Assembly: GCF_018129985.1 (NCBI RefSeq)
Contig: NZ_JAFCKT010000001.1
Span: 186,001 to 250,000, forward strand
Reading direction: 5' to 3'
DNA length: 64,000 nt
Origin: Bradyrhizobium sp. SZCCT0148
GTDB taxonomy: Bacteria > Pseudomonadota > Alphaproteobacteria > Rhizobiales > Xanthobacteraceae
The translations under genes were made by a program, and so were the position numbers. The notes under the pieces are model-generated. The model searched no databases. It saw only the letters and a program-made list of their open reading frames with translations, and had not been told where the DNA came from. Every line of letters begins with the position of its first letter. Position 1 is the stretch's first letter. Positions 7,748-16,030 of the stretch are shown piece by piece.

Positions 7748-8608
7748 ATGCGACTCGTAAGCTATCTCTTGGACGGAGAGCCTCGCTATGGCGCCGCTGT
7801 CGAAGGCGGTGTCGTCGACCTGACGAAGCGAATCGGCCGCGACTTTTCCGACGTGAAGGCGCTGATCGCGGCCAACGCGCTGTCCGATGCGCAGGAAGCG
7901 ATTGCGGGCGCGAAGCCGGACTATGTGATCGACGACCTCGTGCTGTTGCCGCCGGTGCTGGCACCGGAAAAGTTGTGGTGCATCGGCGTCAACTACGCGG
8001 AGCGCAACGCCGAATATAAAGACAATTCGGACCTGCCCAAATATCCGAGCCTGTTCGTGCGCAGCATGTCATCGATGACCGGCTCCGGCCAGCCGCTGGA
8101 GAAGCCGAAGGTCTCCGAGCAGCTGGACTATGAAGGCGAGCTCGTCATCGTGATCGGGCAGGGCGGCCGCCACATCCCGCGCGAGCAGGCCTGGGCGCAC
8201 ATCTTCGGCATGACGCTGTGCAACGAGGGCACCATCCGCGACTGGCTGCGCCACGGCAAGTTCAACGTCACGCAAGGCAAGAATTTCGATCGCTCCGGCA
8301 GCATCGGTCCGTGGATCGTCACGTCGGACGAGCTCGATCCGCGCGGACCTCATGACCTCACCACCCGCGTCAACGGCGAGGTGCGACAGCAGGACTCGAC
8401 CGAGCGGCTGATGTTCCCGTTCGATTACCTGATCTCCTATCTCTCGACCTTCGCGACGCTGAAACCCGGCGACATGATCGTGACCGGCACGCCGACGGGC
8501 GCCGGCGTTCGCTTCGACCCGCCGCGCTGGCTCGGGGTTGGCGATGTCGTCGAGGTCGAGTCGAGCCGCATCGGCGTGCTGCGCAACACCGTCGCGGCGG
8601 AGCAATAG
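7748..8608 (+). CDS. Fumarylacetoacetate hydrolase (FAH) family protein
   Basis: 286 residues with a TTGGAGA ribosome site. FAH-fold C-terminal domain: metal ligands are expected in LDYEGELVIVIG (ExE pair) and GKNFDRSGSIGPW (Asp). Members hydrolyse acylpyruvates, isomerise or decarboxylate 2-hydroxymuconate-type products (4-oxalocrotonate decarboxylase, HpaG). The following gene is an HpaH-type hydratase, so a decarboxylase, isomerase or acylpyruvase step after ring cleavage is likely; sequence alone does not choose among them. Confidence 0.87.
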   Translation: MRLVSYLLDGEPRYGAAVEGGVVDLTKRIGRDFSDVKALIAANALSDAQEAIAGAKPDYVIDDLVLLPPVLAPEKLWCIGVNYAERNAEYKDNSDLPKYPSLFVRSMSSMTGSGQPLEKPKVSEQLDYEGELVIVIGQGGRHIPREQAWAHIFGMTLCNEGTIRDWLRHGKFNVTQGKNFDRSGSIGPWIVTSDELDPRGPHDLTTRVNGEVRQQDSTERLMFPFDYLISYLSTFATLKPGDMIVTGTPTGAGVRFDPPRWLGVGDVVEVESSRIGVLRNTVAAEQ

Positions 8609-8611
8609 ACC

Positions 8612-9415
8612 ATGCTCGATGCCGTCACGATCGAACGCCTCGCCGCGCGCCTGGACGAGGCCGAGCGCACCAAGACGCTGATCCCGATGTTCACGAAGGA
8701 GTATCCCGATTTCGCGATTGAGGACGCCTACGCCGTCCAGCGCGCCTGGACGAAGTTGCAGCTTGGCCGCGGCCGCATCATCAAGGGTCACAAGATCGGC
8801 CTGACCTCGAAGGCAATGCAAAACGCGGTCGGCATCTCCGAGCCCGACTACGGCGTGCTGTTCGCCGACATGTTCTATGCCGACGCGACGCCCATTCCGT
8901 TCGACCGCTTCCACGCGCCGCGCATCGAAGTCGAGCTCGCCTTCGTGCTGAAGGCGCCCCTGCGCGGGCCGGACTGTACCATCTTCGACGTGCTCAACGC
9001 CACCGACTACGTCACGCCCGCGCTGGAGATCCTGGAGACGCGCATGCATCGCGTCGATCCCGAGACCGGCAAGATGCGCAAGGTCATGGACACGATCTCG
9101 GACAATGCGGCGAATGCCGCGCTGGTGCTCGGCGGTCGGCCGATTCGCCCGATGGATGCGGATCTGCGCTGGATCGGCGCGCTGCTGTTCCGCAACGGCG
9201 AGGTCGAGGAAACCGGGCTTGCCGCCGGCGTGCTCAATCATCCCGCCAACGGCATCGCCTGGCTCGCCAACCGCCTCGCGCCGCATGACGAGCATCTCGC
9301 CGCCGGCGAGGTCGTGCTGGCGGGATCGTTCACGCGGCCGGTCGACATCCGCCGCGGTGACACGTTCCATGCCGATTACGGCCCGTTTGGCTCTGTGTCA
9401 TGCCAGTTCGTCTGA
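8612..9415 (+). CDS. 2-oxo-hept-4-ene-1,7-dioate / 2-oxopent-4-enoate hydratase family protein
   Basis: 267 residues, starting three bases after the FAH gene. It matches the HpaH/MhpD hydratase family across its length: [13 protein letters not shown] near residue 55 and [14 protein letters not shown], where the metal-binding ExE lies. These Mg-dependent enzymes add water to 2-oxo-4-enoates produced after aromatic ring fission. The length and the [14 protein letters not shown] segment favour the HpaH (C7 dioate) branch. It forms with its neighbours a lower meta-cleavage-like pathway. Confidence 0.87.
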   Translation: MLDAVTIERLAARLDEAERTKTLIPMFTKEYPDFAIEDAYAVQRAWTKLQLGRGRIIKGHKIGLTSKAMQNAVGISEPDYGVLFADMFYADATPIPFDRFHAPRIEVELAFVLKAPLRGPDCTIFDVLNATDYVTPALEILETRMHRVDPETGKMRKVMDTISDNAANAALVLGGRPIRPMDADLRWIGALLFRNGEVEETGLAAGVLNHPANGIAWLANRLAPHDEHLAAGEVVLAGSFTRPVDIRRGDTFHADYGPFGSVSCQFV

Positions 9416-9439
9416 AGCAATAACAGGAGGGAGCGCACC

Positions 9440-9835
9440 ATGAGTGGTCAGTCACGGCGCAGGAGCATCCACATCGGCGGCTTCAAGCACGTCAATCCGA
9501 TTCCGAACGCCTGCCGCATCGGCAATCTCGTGATGTCGGGCGTCATCCTCGGTCGCGATCCCGCGACCAATGCGATGCCGGAAAGTCTCGACGCCCAATG
9601 CGCCAACATGTTCGCGCACATGAAGGCGACGGTGGAAGCTGCCGGCGGCACCACCGACGACATCATCAAGATGACGGTGTGGCTGAAGGACCGCGGCAAT
9701 CGCGGGCCCGTCAATGTCGAATGGCTCAAGATGTTTCCGGACGAGCACTCCCGGCCCGCGCGTCACGCGCTGCCGATGGACAACATGGACGGCGGCGCGC
9801 TGGTGCAGTGCGACTTCACCGCCGTGATTGACTGA
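9440..9835 (+). CDS. RidA/YjgF family protein, possible 2-aminomuconate deaminase type
   Basis: 131 residues with a CAGGAGGG ribosome site. RidA proteins are trimeric imine/enamine deaminases; here the typical TTDDIIKMTVWLKD and ARHALPM segments are seen, but the family's substrate-binding Arg region is replaced by HSRPARHALPMDN. In 2-aminophenol and nitrobenzoate pathways, 2-aminomuconate deaminases are RidA relatives found beside a decarboxylase and hydratase, as here. General RidA detoxification is the alternative. Confidence 0.82.
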   Translation: MSGQSRRRSIHIGGFKHVNPIPNACRIGNLVMSGVILGRDPATNAMPESLDAQCANMFAHMKATVEAAGGTTDDIIKMTVWLKDRGNRGPVNVEWLKMFPDEHSRPARHALPMDNMDGGALVQCDFTAVID

Positions 9836-9846
9836 GGGAGTTTCGC

Positions 9847-10722
9847 ATGCCGACCTATCTGCCGTTCGATCCCAACCCGCGCCGCCCCAGCAAGGCGCCG
9901 CCGCCGAAGACCGTGGACAGCCAGTTTCACGTGCTGGGTCCCATCGACAAATATCCTGAGCGTCCCGGCGCCGCCTATCGGATGCCGACCGCGACCTGGG
10001 AAGCGGCGCTGCGCATGCACAAGGCGCTCGGCATCGAGCGCGGCATCATCGTGCAGACCACGACCTATGGCGCCGATCATGCCGTCGTGCTCGACGGCCT
10101 CGCTGCGATGGGGCCGAACTATCGTGGCTGCGCCAACGCGCTGGTGTTCGCCGAGGCGAGCGACTCTTACCTCGCCAAGCTGCATGATGCCGGCGTGCGC
10201 GGCGCGCGCTTCAGCTTTCGCCAGGAGCTCGGCGCCGTGCTGTCGGATGCCGATTTCGCCCGCGCCATCGCGCGCATCCGCGAGCTTGGCTGGTACGTCA
10301 AGATCCAGCCGGAGAAGGACGGCATCATGTCGAGCGTCGCCAAGTACGAGAATCTCGACGTGCCCGTGCTGATCGACCACATGGCCCGCCCCGATCCCGA
10401 GGCCGGCAAGGCCGATCCGAACCTGCGCAAGATGCTCGAGCTGCTGGCCAAGGGCAATTTCTGGGTGATGCTGTCGCTCGGCGAGAAGACCTCGAAGACG
10501 GGTGCGCCCTACGACGACGTGATTCCGATCGCGCGCGCCTACATCGAAGCCGCTGTCGACCGCTGCGTCTGGGCCAGCGACTGGCCACATCCGGTCTCTG
10601 TCAAGCAGCCGCCGAACGACGCCGACCTGCTCGAGTTGATGTACCGCTATGTCGCGGACCAGGCCGAGCTGGAGAAGATCCTGGTGCACAATCCGGCAAA
10701 GCTGTTCGGGTTTGCGGATTAA
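9847..10722 (+). CDS. Amidohydrolase family protein, LigI-like (altered HxH motif)
   Basis: 291 residues with a GAGGGAG ribosome site. It is a TIM-barrel amidohydrolase_2 protein most like 2-pyrone-4,6-dicarboxylate hydrolase (LigI): VDSQFHVLGP at 23-32, VLIDHMARPDP and CVWASDWPHP carrying the later His and the catalytic Asp. The first His of the usual DxHxH is Gln26, which is unusual. A lactone or cyclic intermediate is the likely substrate. It is last in the operon and closes the putative ring-fission lower pathway. Confidence 0.85.
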   Translation: MPTYLPFDPNPRRPSKAPPPKTVDSQFHVLGPIDKYPERPGAAYRMPTATWEAALRMHKALGIERGIIVQTTTYGADHAVVLDGLAAMGPNYRGCANALVFAEASDSYLAKLHDAGVRGARFSFRQELGAVLSDADFARAIARIRELGWYVKIQPEKDGIMSSVAKYENLDVPVLIDHMARPDPEAGKADPNLRKMLELLAKGNFWVMLSLGEKTSKTGAPYDDVIPIARAYIEAAVDRCVWASDWPHPVSVKQPPNDADLLELMYRYVADQAELEKILVHNPAKLFGFAD

Positions 10723-10741
10723 AGTTTTCAAGGGCCGGCCA

Positions 10742-10872
10742 CGAACGCGGCGGCTCTCTCTACCCGCTTGCGGATGAGGGTCGGGGTGAGGGCTCTTTCC
10801 TCTCGGGGATTGTCCCATTGTTGAGACACCCTCTCCCCAACTCTCCCCCGCAAGCGGGGGAGGGAGCGCACC
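10742..10872. repeat. Intergenic element, family E (ctctcccc...gggagagg type)
   Basis: Two stem regions, ACCCGCTTGCGGATGAGGGT and CTCCCCCGCAAGCGGGGGAG, lie in the 193 bp between the amidohydrolase and the convergent LLM gene. The second is a near-perfect hairpin and could terminate transcription from either side. A related element lies at 59518-59640. Confidence 0.65.
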
Positions 10873-10914
10873 TTCACCGTTGTACAGCTAGGCGCGGCCG
10901 AGCGTTCAACGCGT

Positions 10915-11922
<1,008 letters not shown>

Positions 11923-12221
11923 GGGGCGGGTACCGGCGGAAAGGGGTGTGCGACCACATGTAATGTCCGCGCGCGGGATGGGTAGAGCACTTTGTCATGC
12001 CATCGAGCAACGCTTCGATAGCGGCCGCATCGCTCGCTCCTGCAGGACGCCGTTCGAGCGGCCCGAACCCGTTCACAACACTGTTATTGCGACCTGTGGC
12101 GCCCGTGGCGTCAGCTGGGCGTTTCCCGCCCATTGTTGTAGTCTTGCGCCGACATGACACGGCGGACTCGTGTCCCAATGCGGTCGGGGCACAATCGCAG
12201 CCGACGCCGGGAGGAACCCAC

Positions 12222-12725
12222 ATGACCAAGGTCGTACTCAACCGCCGCAACCTGCTGGTCGCCGGCGGCTCCGTTCTGACAACCGGCGTTCTCGCGACCA
12301 GCATGCCGGGCATGCTGCTGCCCGCCCGCGCGGCAGGCGTCGCACCGACCGAGTCGATGTCGGGTGGTGCGAACAATTACCGCAAGGGCGCCGCGGTCGT
12401 GGATCGCATCGGCAAAGGCGGCTTCTGGATGAGCGGCACCGTGCGCCGCGCCGGCGACGGCGCTCCCCTCGCCGGGCAGCGCATCCAGATCTGGGCGCAC
12501 ACGGTCGAGGGCCAGGAGCACGAGCCGCAGAGCCATGGCGCCACGCTCACCGACAAGGACGGCAAGTTCCGGCTGGAGATGCCGCAGATCATTCCGATCT
12601 TCGGCCAGCCGCACGGGCACCTCGCCTATGACAGCGGCGAATTCAAAACCGTGTTCCTGCGGCCGGTGATGCGGAGCGCCAAGGAAACCAGCCTCGAGGC
12701 GCATTTCGTCCTGCAGCCGGCCTGA
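12222..12725 (+). CDS. Tat-exported intradiol-dioxygenase-fold protein
   Basis: 167 residues from the ATG at 12222 with GGGAGGA seven bases upstream; an in-frame extension upstream has no homology. A twin-arginine signal (LNRRNLLVAGG, cleavage near ARA-AG at about 38) sends it to the periplasm folded. The rest resembles the small intradiol ring-cleavage dioxygenase-like proteins: FWMSGTVRRAGDG, RIQIWAHTVEGQ and a C-terminal PHGHLAY. The HxH (His131, His133) survives, but no tyrosine stands where the iron-binding tyrosines of true dioxygenases lie. The next gene, 13 bp on, is a ferric-reductase-like membrane protein, suggesting a redox pair. Confidence 0.82.
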   Translation: MTKVVLNRRNLLVAGGSVLTTGVLATSMPGMLLPARAAGVAPTESMSGGANNYRKGAAVVDRIGKGGFWMSGTVRRAGDGAPLAGQRIQIWAHTVEGQEHEPQSHGATLTDKDGKFRLEMPQIIPIFGQPHGHLAYDSGEFKTVFLRPVMRSAKETSLEAHFVLQPA

Positions 12726-12738
12726 TCCGGGCCAGCAA

Positions 12739-13377
12739 ATGATGGGATGGAGATCGGCACGGGTGATCCTGATCTGGATTGCCCTTGCTTTGGCGATCGG
12801 CGTGCCGGTCGCGCTGGCTGCGACAAGCGAGCAACTCGCATGGCGCGGGCCGGTCTACGTCCTCTCCGGATTTGCCGGAATCGTTGCGCTCGCTCTCGTG
12901 CTGGTGCAGCCCCTGCTGATCGGCGGCTATCTGCCGCCGTTGTCGGCCTATCGCGGCCGGCGCGCCCATCACTGGATCGGCGGCGCGCTGGTGCTGGCCG
13001 TGGTGATCCACGTCGCTGGGCTCTGGATCACCAGCCCGCCCGACATGATCGACGCCCTGACCTACGCCTCGCCGACGCCGTTCTCGCCCTTTGGCGTGAC
13101 CGCGATGTGGGCGATCTTCATTGTTGCGCTGCTGGCGTCCCTGCGCCGGCGGTTGGAATTGCGACCGCGAACCTGGCGCTTCATTCACATGCCGCTGGCG
13201 ATCGTCATCGTCGCGGGCAGCGTGGTCCATTGCCTTTTGATCGAAGGGACGATGGAGACGGTGTCGAAAGTGGCGTTGTGCGTCTTGGTCCTTGCGGTAA
13301 CTGCAAAGGTCATGATCGACCTGCAGGTGTGGCGAAAGCGAAGGGCGCTACGCGGGGAGAGCGGCGCGCGGCAGTGA
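12739..13377 (+). CDS. Ferric reductase-like transmembrane protein
   Basis: 212 residues with about six membrane helices (roughly 8-28, 38-60, 77-96, 118-135, 150-168, 175-193). Two histidine pairs with heme-b spacing are visible: His77/78 with His91, and His150 with His164, as in the ferric reductase/YedZ(MsrQ) superfamily. No FAD/NADPH domain is attached, so electrons must come from another carrier, e.g. quinol. It follows the Tat-exported intradiol-fold gene by 13 bp and probably forms an operon and electron-transfer unit with it. Confidence 0.83.
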   Translation: MMGWRSARVILIWIALALAIGVPVALAATSEQLAWRGPVYVLSGFAGIVALALVLVQPLLIGGYLPPLSAYRGRRAHHWIGGALVLAVVIHVAGLWITSPPDMIDALTYASPTPFSPFGVTAMWAIFIVALLASLRRRLELRPRTWRFIHMPLAIVIVAGSVVHCLLIEGTMETVSKVALCVLVLAVTAKVMIDLQVWRKRRALRGESGARQ

Positions 13378-13396
13378 CGCCGCGCCGAGAGTCGTC

Positions 13397-13477
13397 GCCC
13401 GGATGAAGCAAAGCGCACTCCGGGACGACTGCATCCGTGGCTGACGGCCCCGGATTACGCTTGCGCTCCATCCGGGC
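13397..13477. repeat. Palindromic intergenic element, family H
   Basis: GCCCGGATGAAGC-AAAGCGC and the inverse GCGCTCCATCCGGGC flank about 40 bp, giving a paired inverted repeat of about 80 bp. A relative with a GTAGCCCGCATGAGCG core is at 53662-53730. Confidence 0.6.
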
Positions 13478-13526
13478 TTCCGCAGCTCTGCTTGCCGCAG
13501 TCGGCGACGCGGCGTAACCTCGCGTA

Positions 13527-14003
13527 ATGACCGTGACGGCCCCCGATCTGAAAGCGTTCCTGCTCGGTACGCCGTTTTTCGGCGGTCTGCCGCAGCCGAG
13601 CCTCGACCTCCTGATGTCGATGCTGGTCGAGCGCAGCTTCGAGGCCGGAAGCACCGTCGTGTCGGAAGGCGAGCCGGGCCGCTCGATGTTCATCGTCAAA
13701 TCCGGGCGTCTCGCAGTGAGCAAGCGGACGAAGGCGGGCCGTGTCATCCCGATTTCCCTGCTGCAGCCCGGTGACTTCTTCGGAGAGATGACGCTAATCG
13801 AAATGCAGAATCGCTCAGCCACCGTGGTCGCGGAAGGTCCGACAGTGTTGTACGAGCTGACCGCGCAAAATCTCTACGCCTGCTACAAGGCCGACATCCA
13901 CGCCTATGTGATCGTGCTGCAGAACATCAACCGGGAGCTGTGTCGCCGGCTGCGCCGTGCGGACGATCGGTTCGCGAGGCGCACAGCGGATAACGACAAT
14001 TGA
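13527..14003 (+). CDS. Cyclic nucleotide-binding domain protein without DNA-binding domain
   Basis: 158 residues, essentially one cNMP-binding beta-roll: FEAGSTVVSEGEPGRSMFIVKSGRL then the phosphate-binding-cassette-like GDFFGEMTLIEMQNRSATVVAEGPT. The canonical RxxA of cAMP-binding cassettes appears as RSAT. There is no C-terminal helix-turn-helix as in Crp/Fnr; the tail is a basic helix (CRRLRRADDRFARR). It may be a stand-alone ligand sensor or partner-binding protein. A second cNMP-domain protein is encoded at 16027. Confidence 0.85.
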   Translation: MTVTAPDLKAFLLGTPFFGGLPQPSLDLLMSMLVERSFEAGSTVVSEGEPGRSMFIVKSGRLAVSKRTKAGRVIPISLLQPGDFFGEMTLIEMQNRSATVVAEGPTVLYELTAQNLYACYKADIHAYVIVLQNINRELCRRLRRADDRFARRTADNDN

Positions 14004-14039
14004 TCATGCATAGGATGGGATGACGAAGGTCTCTCAACT

Positions 14040-14126
14040 CGTCATTGCGAGGAGCTCTAGCGACGAAGCAATCCAGACTCTGTCCGCGGAAAGATCCTGG
14101 ATTGCTTCGCTACGCTCGCAATGACG
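14040..14126. repeat. Palindromic intergenic element, family B
   Basis: An 87 bp element whose ends cgtcattgcgag and ctcgcaatgacg are inverted, with inner inverted GAAGCAATCCA/TGGATTGCTTC arms around a tccgcggaa core. A second copy is at 45938-46018. It follows the 3' end of the cNMP-binding gene. Confidence 0.8.
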
Positions 14127-14185
14127 GAGGGCGCAGTGCGCTTGCGGACAAGCCGCCCGACTCGCGAGCCCGCGCCCTGATACGG

Positions 14186-14332
14186 CTACAGCAACGCCAT
14201 CGAGTGAAGTGAATTTCTGTGAAAACCGAAGGCGACAATGCCGGAGAGAAGCAGCGCAGTCCCGGTCGCGATCAAGAAAAACGCAAACACTATTTGAAGC
14301 CCCTGGTCGTCGTCACGAATGACGAAGACCAT
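14186..14332 (-). CDS. Candidate 48-residue single-pass membrane protein
   Basis: A short ATG-initiated frame encoding 48 residues: a charged start (MVFVIRDDDQGLQ), one hydrophobic segment of about 25 residues (IVFAFFLIATGTALLLSGIV) and a short polar tail. The A/T-rich DNA upstream lacks a clear ribosome site. Nothing else in the surrounding 400 bp looks coding. I do not recognise the protein; it is offered as a candidate small gene only. Confidence 0.35.
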   Translation of the reverse strand: MVFVIRDDDQGLQIVFAFFLIATGTALLLSGIVAFGFHRNSLHSMALL

Positions 14333-14449
14333 AATAGATAAAATTTTACCGACAATCGAAAGGAAGGATTAACCTTACCCGGGCCCGATCGCGACCCGTC
14401 GGGCGAAACACCGCAAGCCCGTCAAGACCCCGTCGCAAAAATATTCCAC

Positions 14450-14985
14450 TTTACCGAAATTCGGAATTGCGGCATATTTCCGCCATCCCGGCCCGAGGAG
14501 AGGGGCGATCGTATGTCGCAACGAACGTGGGCCGGGGTGCGGTGGACGCGGCTGCGTCGGGCACGGCAAGGCGGGACCAGGGCGGGTAATCCCCGTGAGG
14601 TCTTTCTCCGTGTGACGAACGGCGCCGTCGCGTACGGCTAAACCACGTGGTCCTGGCTGTCGTTGCTACAGCCAAGCCTTCGCGAAGATGCATCGGCCAA
14701 CCGGACGCGGTGCATCGGTTTTCGCGAGGTGACGGAGGCCAGAAGGAATTCGGCTCCGGGGAGAGCGGGCATAGGCCGTCAACCCATCGCGCAGGGAAGG
14801 CCGGGTGTTTTCCGGCCCACCTGTTGTCCGCCTGCGCATTTGCGTGTGCAAATTCTTCGCGCAGCGGGTCATGGGTGCCAGCCGGCACCCGGTCTTCCCT
14901 GCGCCCTCTTCACAAGAGAGGGCGAAAGAGGAGAGCAAAACTCGGGCGTTTCAAGCCGCGAGAACGCTGCTTCACGTGTGAATTC
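14450..14985. repeat. Long composite intergenic repeat, family D
   Basis: This roughly 500 bp noncoding block contains a 19 bp inverted repeat with one mismatch (14789-14807 against 14886-14904) and phrases that I recall as widely repeated in Bradyrhizobium genomes (ggtgacggaggccagaagga, ggcgccgtcgcgtacggcta). Frames that are open here are low-complexity, lack ribosome sites and match nothing but themselves. Together with the family B element and a small candidate gene it fills the gap from 14004 to 15028. Confidence 0.55.
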
Positions 14986-15028
14986 AGAAATGACCGAAGC
15001 GTCGCGCCTCGGCGACGTCGCTCGGGTA

Positions 15029-15391
15029 TCACTTGCGGGCGGCGATCGCAGTCAGCTCCAGCCTGACGCCCGGGCCGAGATCCGCTACGCCCACGGCCGC
15101 ACGCGCCGGCAGATGGTTCGCGGTGAAATAGCGCTTCCACACCTCGTTGAACGCCGCCTTGTCGGCGAGATCAGCCATGAAGATCGTCACCTGCAGAACG
15201 CAGGAGAGATCGGAGCCGGCGCCATCGAGCAGCGTCTTCAACTGTCGCAGCACATCGTCGGCCTGGCCCGTCATGTCGAGCCCCGCATCTTCAGGGACGA
15301 TGCCGCCGAGATAGAGCACGCCGTTGTGCTCGACGATCTCGTGGAGCAGTCCTTCATAGGGCAGGGAACGATTGATCACGATCGCATCCAT
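15029..15391 (-). CDS. RidA family protein
   Basis: 120 residues from the ATG at 15391; the longer open frame upstream overlaps tRNA-Thr and is not coding. It is RidA-like with YLGGIVPEDAG, QVTIFMADLADKAAFNEVW and LPARAAVGVADLGPGVRLELTAIA, where the C-terminal Arg-containing substrate pocket lies (PARAAVGV). It probably deaminates reactive 2-imino/enamino acids. It lies just downstream of the tRNA on the same strand, with its own start. Confidence 0.83.
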   Translation of the reverse strand: MDAIVINRSLPYEGLLHEIVEHNGVLYLGGIVPEDAGLDMTGQADDVLRQLKTLLDGAGSDLSCVLQVTIFMADLADKAAFNEVWKRYFTANHLPARAAVGVADLGPGVRLELTAIAARK

Positions 15392-15438
15392 GGGTGTTGC
15401 GGGCACGCTAAAGGGAGGGCTCGCTTCGATGGGGAAAA

Positions 15439-15513
15439 TGGTGCTGCCAGACAGGATTGAACTGTCGACCTCTCCATTACCAATGGAGTGCTCTACCACT
15501 GAGCTACGGCAGC
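15439..15513 (-). tRNA. tRNA-Thr (GGT)
   Basis: A 75-nt cloverleaf on the minus strand: acceptor GCTGCCG pairs with TGGCAGC (one G-U), D-arm AGCTCAGTGGTAGAGC, anticodon stem CTCCA/TGGAG with loop TTGGTAA (anticodon GGT), T-arm with GTTCAATCC, and an encoded CCA. Confidence 0.95.
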
Positions 15514-15829
15514 ATGTGCTGGTGAAGAATCGGGCGCCCGAGGGGGCGCTACCAAGCGGGGCGATATCTGCCACAAGCCCCCCTCCTGTGCAAGCTTGCT
15601 AGGCCGGTCAAACCGAGAAAATCGGGCCGATATCGGGGCAAGAATGCCCATTTCGGCGCGAAAACGCCGACTTTTCGGCGATTCGGGTTCCGATATCCCC
15701 GCCAACTGGCCAGTTGCTCCAGGCATCGGATTCGATCCATTTCGCGTTTCGCACGATTGGATCGCGCTCGCCTCTTGAGCTGTCGCCATTCGGTGGCATC
15801 CTGCCGCCGACCGATGTAGTGGACCCCTG
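15514..15829. other. Noncoding spacer
   Basis: 316 bp between tRNA-Thr and the small gene at 15830. It contains GGCCGATATCGGGG and, about 90 bp on, CCGATATCCCC, plus short cggcg/cgccg repeats. No convincing gene, promoter or RNA is seen; tRNA promoter elements must lie here for the minus strand. Confidence 0.5.
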
Positions 15830-16030
15830 ATGGCCGACGAGACCGACAAGAGCACGAACCGGGCGAGGACGTCCCGGGACGACCGGCTGAAATCGGCGCT
15901 GCGCGAAAACCTCAAACGGCGCAAGCTGCAGGCGCGGGAACGCGCCGCGGGCAGCGAGCCCTCGCAGACTGAAGATGGTTCCCTGAATGAGGGGACCGCC
16001 GGCAATGCCGGCACCTGGAATTCGGAATGA
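15830..16030 (+). CDS. Small charged hypothetical protein
   Basis: 66 residues, highly charged and probably helical at first (DRLKSALRENLKRRKLQARER at 22-42), with a Ser/Glu/Gly-rich disordered tail. Its stop overlaps the next start (ATGA at 16027), so it is translationally coupled to the cNMP-binding/TrxR-like fusion. Short proteins with a DRLKxALRENLKRRK motif are conserved in Hyphomicrobiales as far as I recall, without known function. Confidence 0.7.
   Translation: MADETDKSTNRARTSRDDRLKSALRENLKRRKLQARERAAGSEPSQTEDGSLNEGTAGNAGTWNSE

Noticed and set aside
12111..12704. Antisense open frame across the Tat-exported intradiol-fold gene
   Set aside because: No protein-like features; the sense gene has a twin-arginine signal, a ribosome site and a fitting neighbour.
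14451..14938. Open frames in the composite repeat that could be annotated as hypothetical proteins
   Set aside because: They lie within a dispersed noncoding repeat, lack ribosome sites and have low-complexity products.
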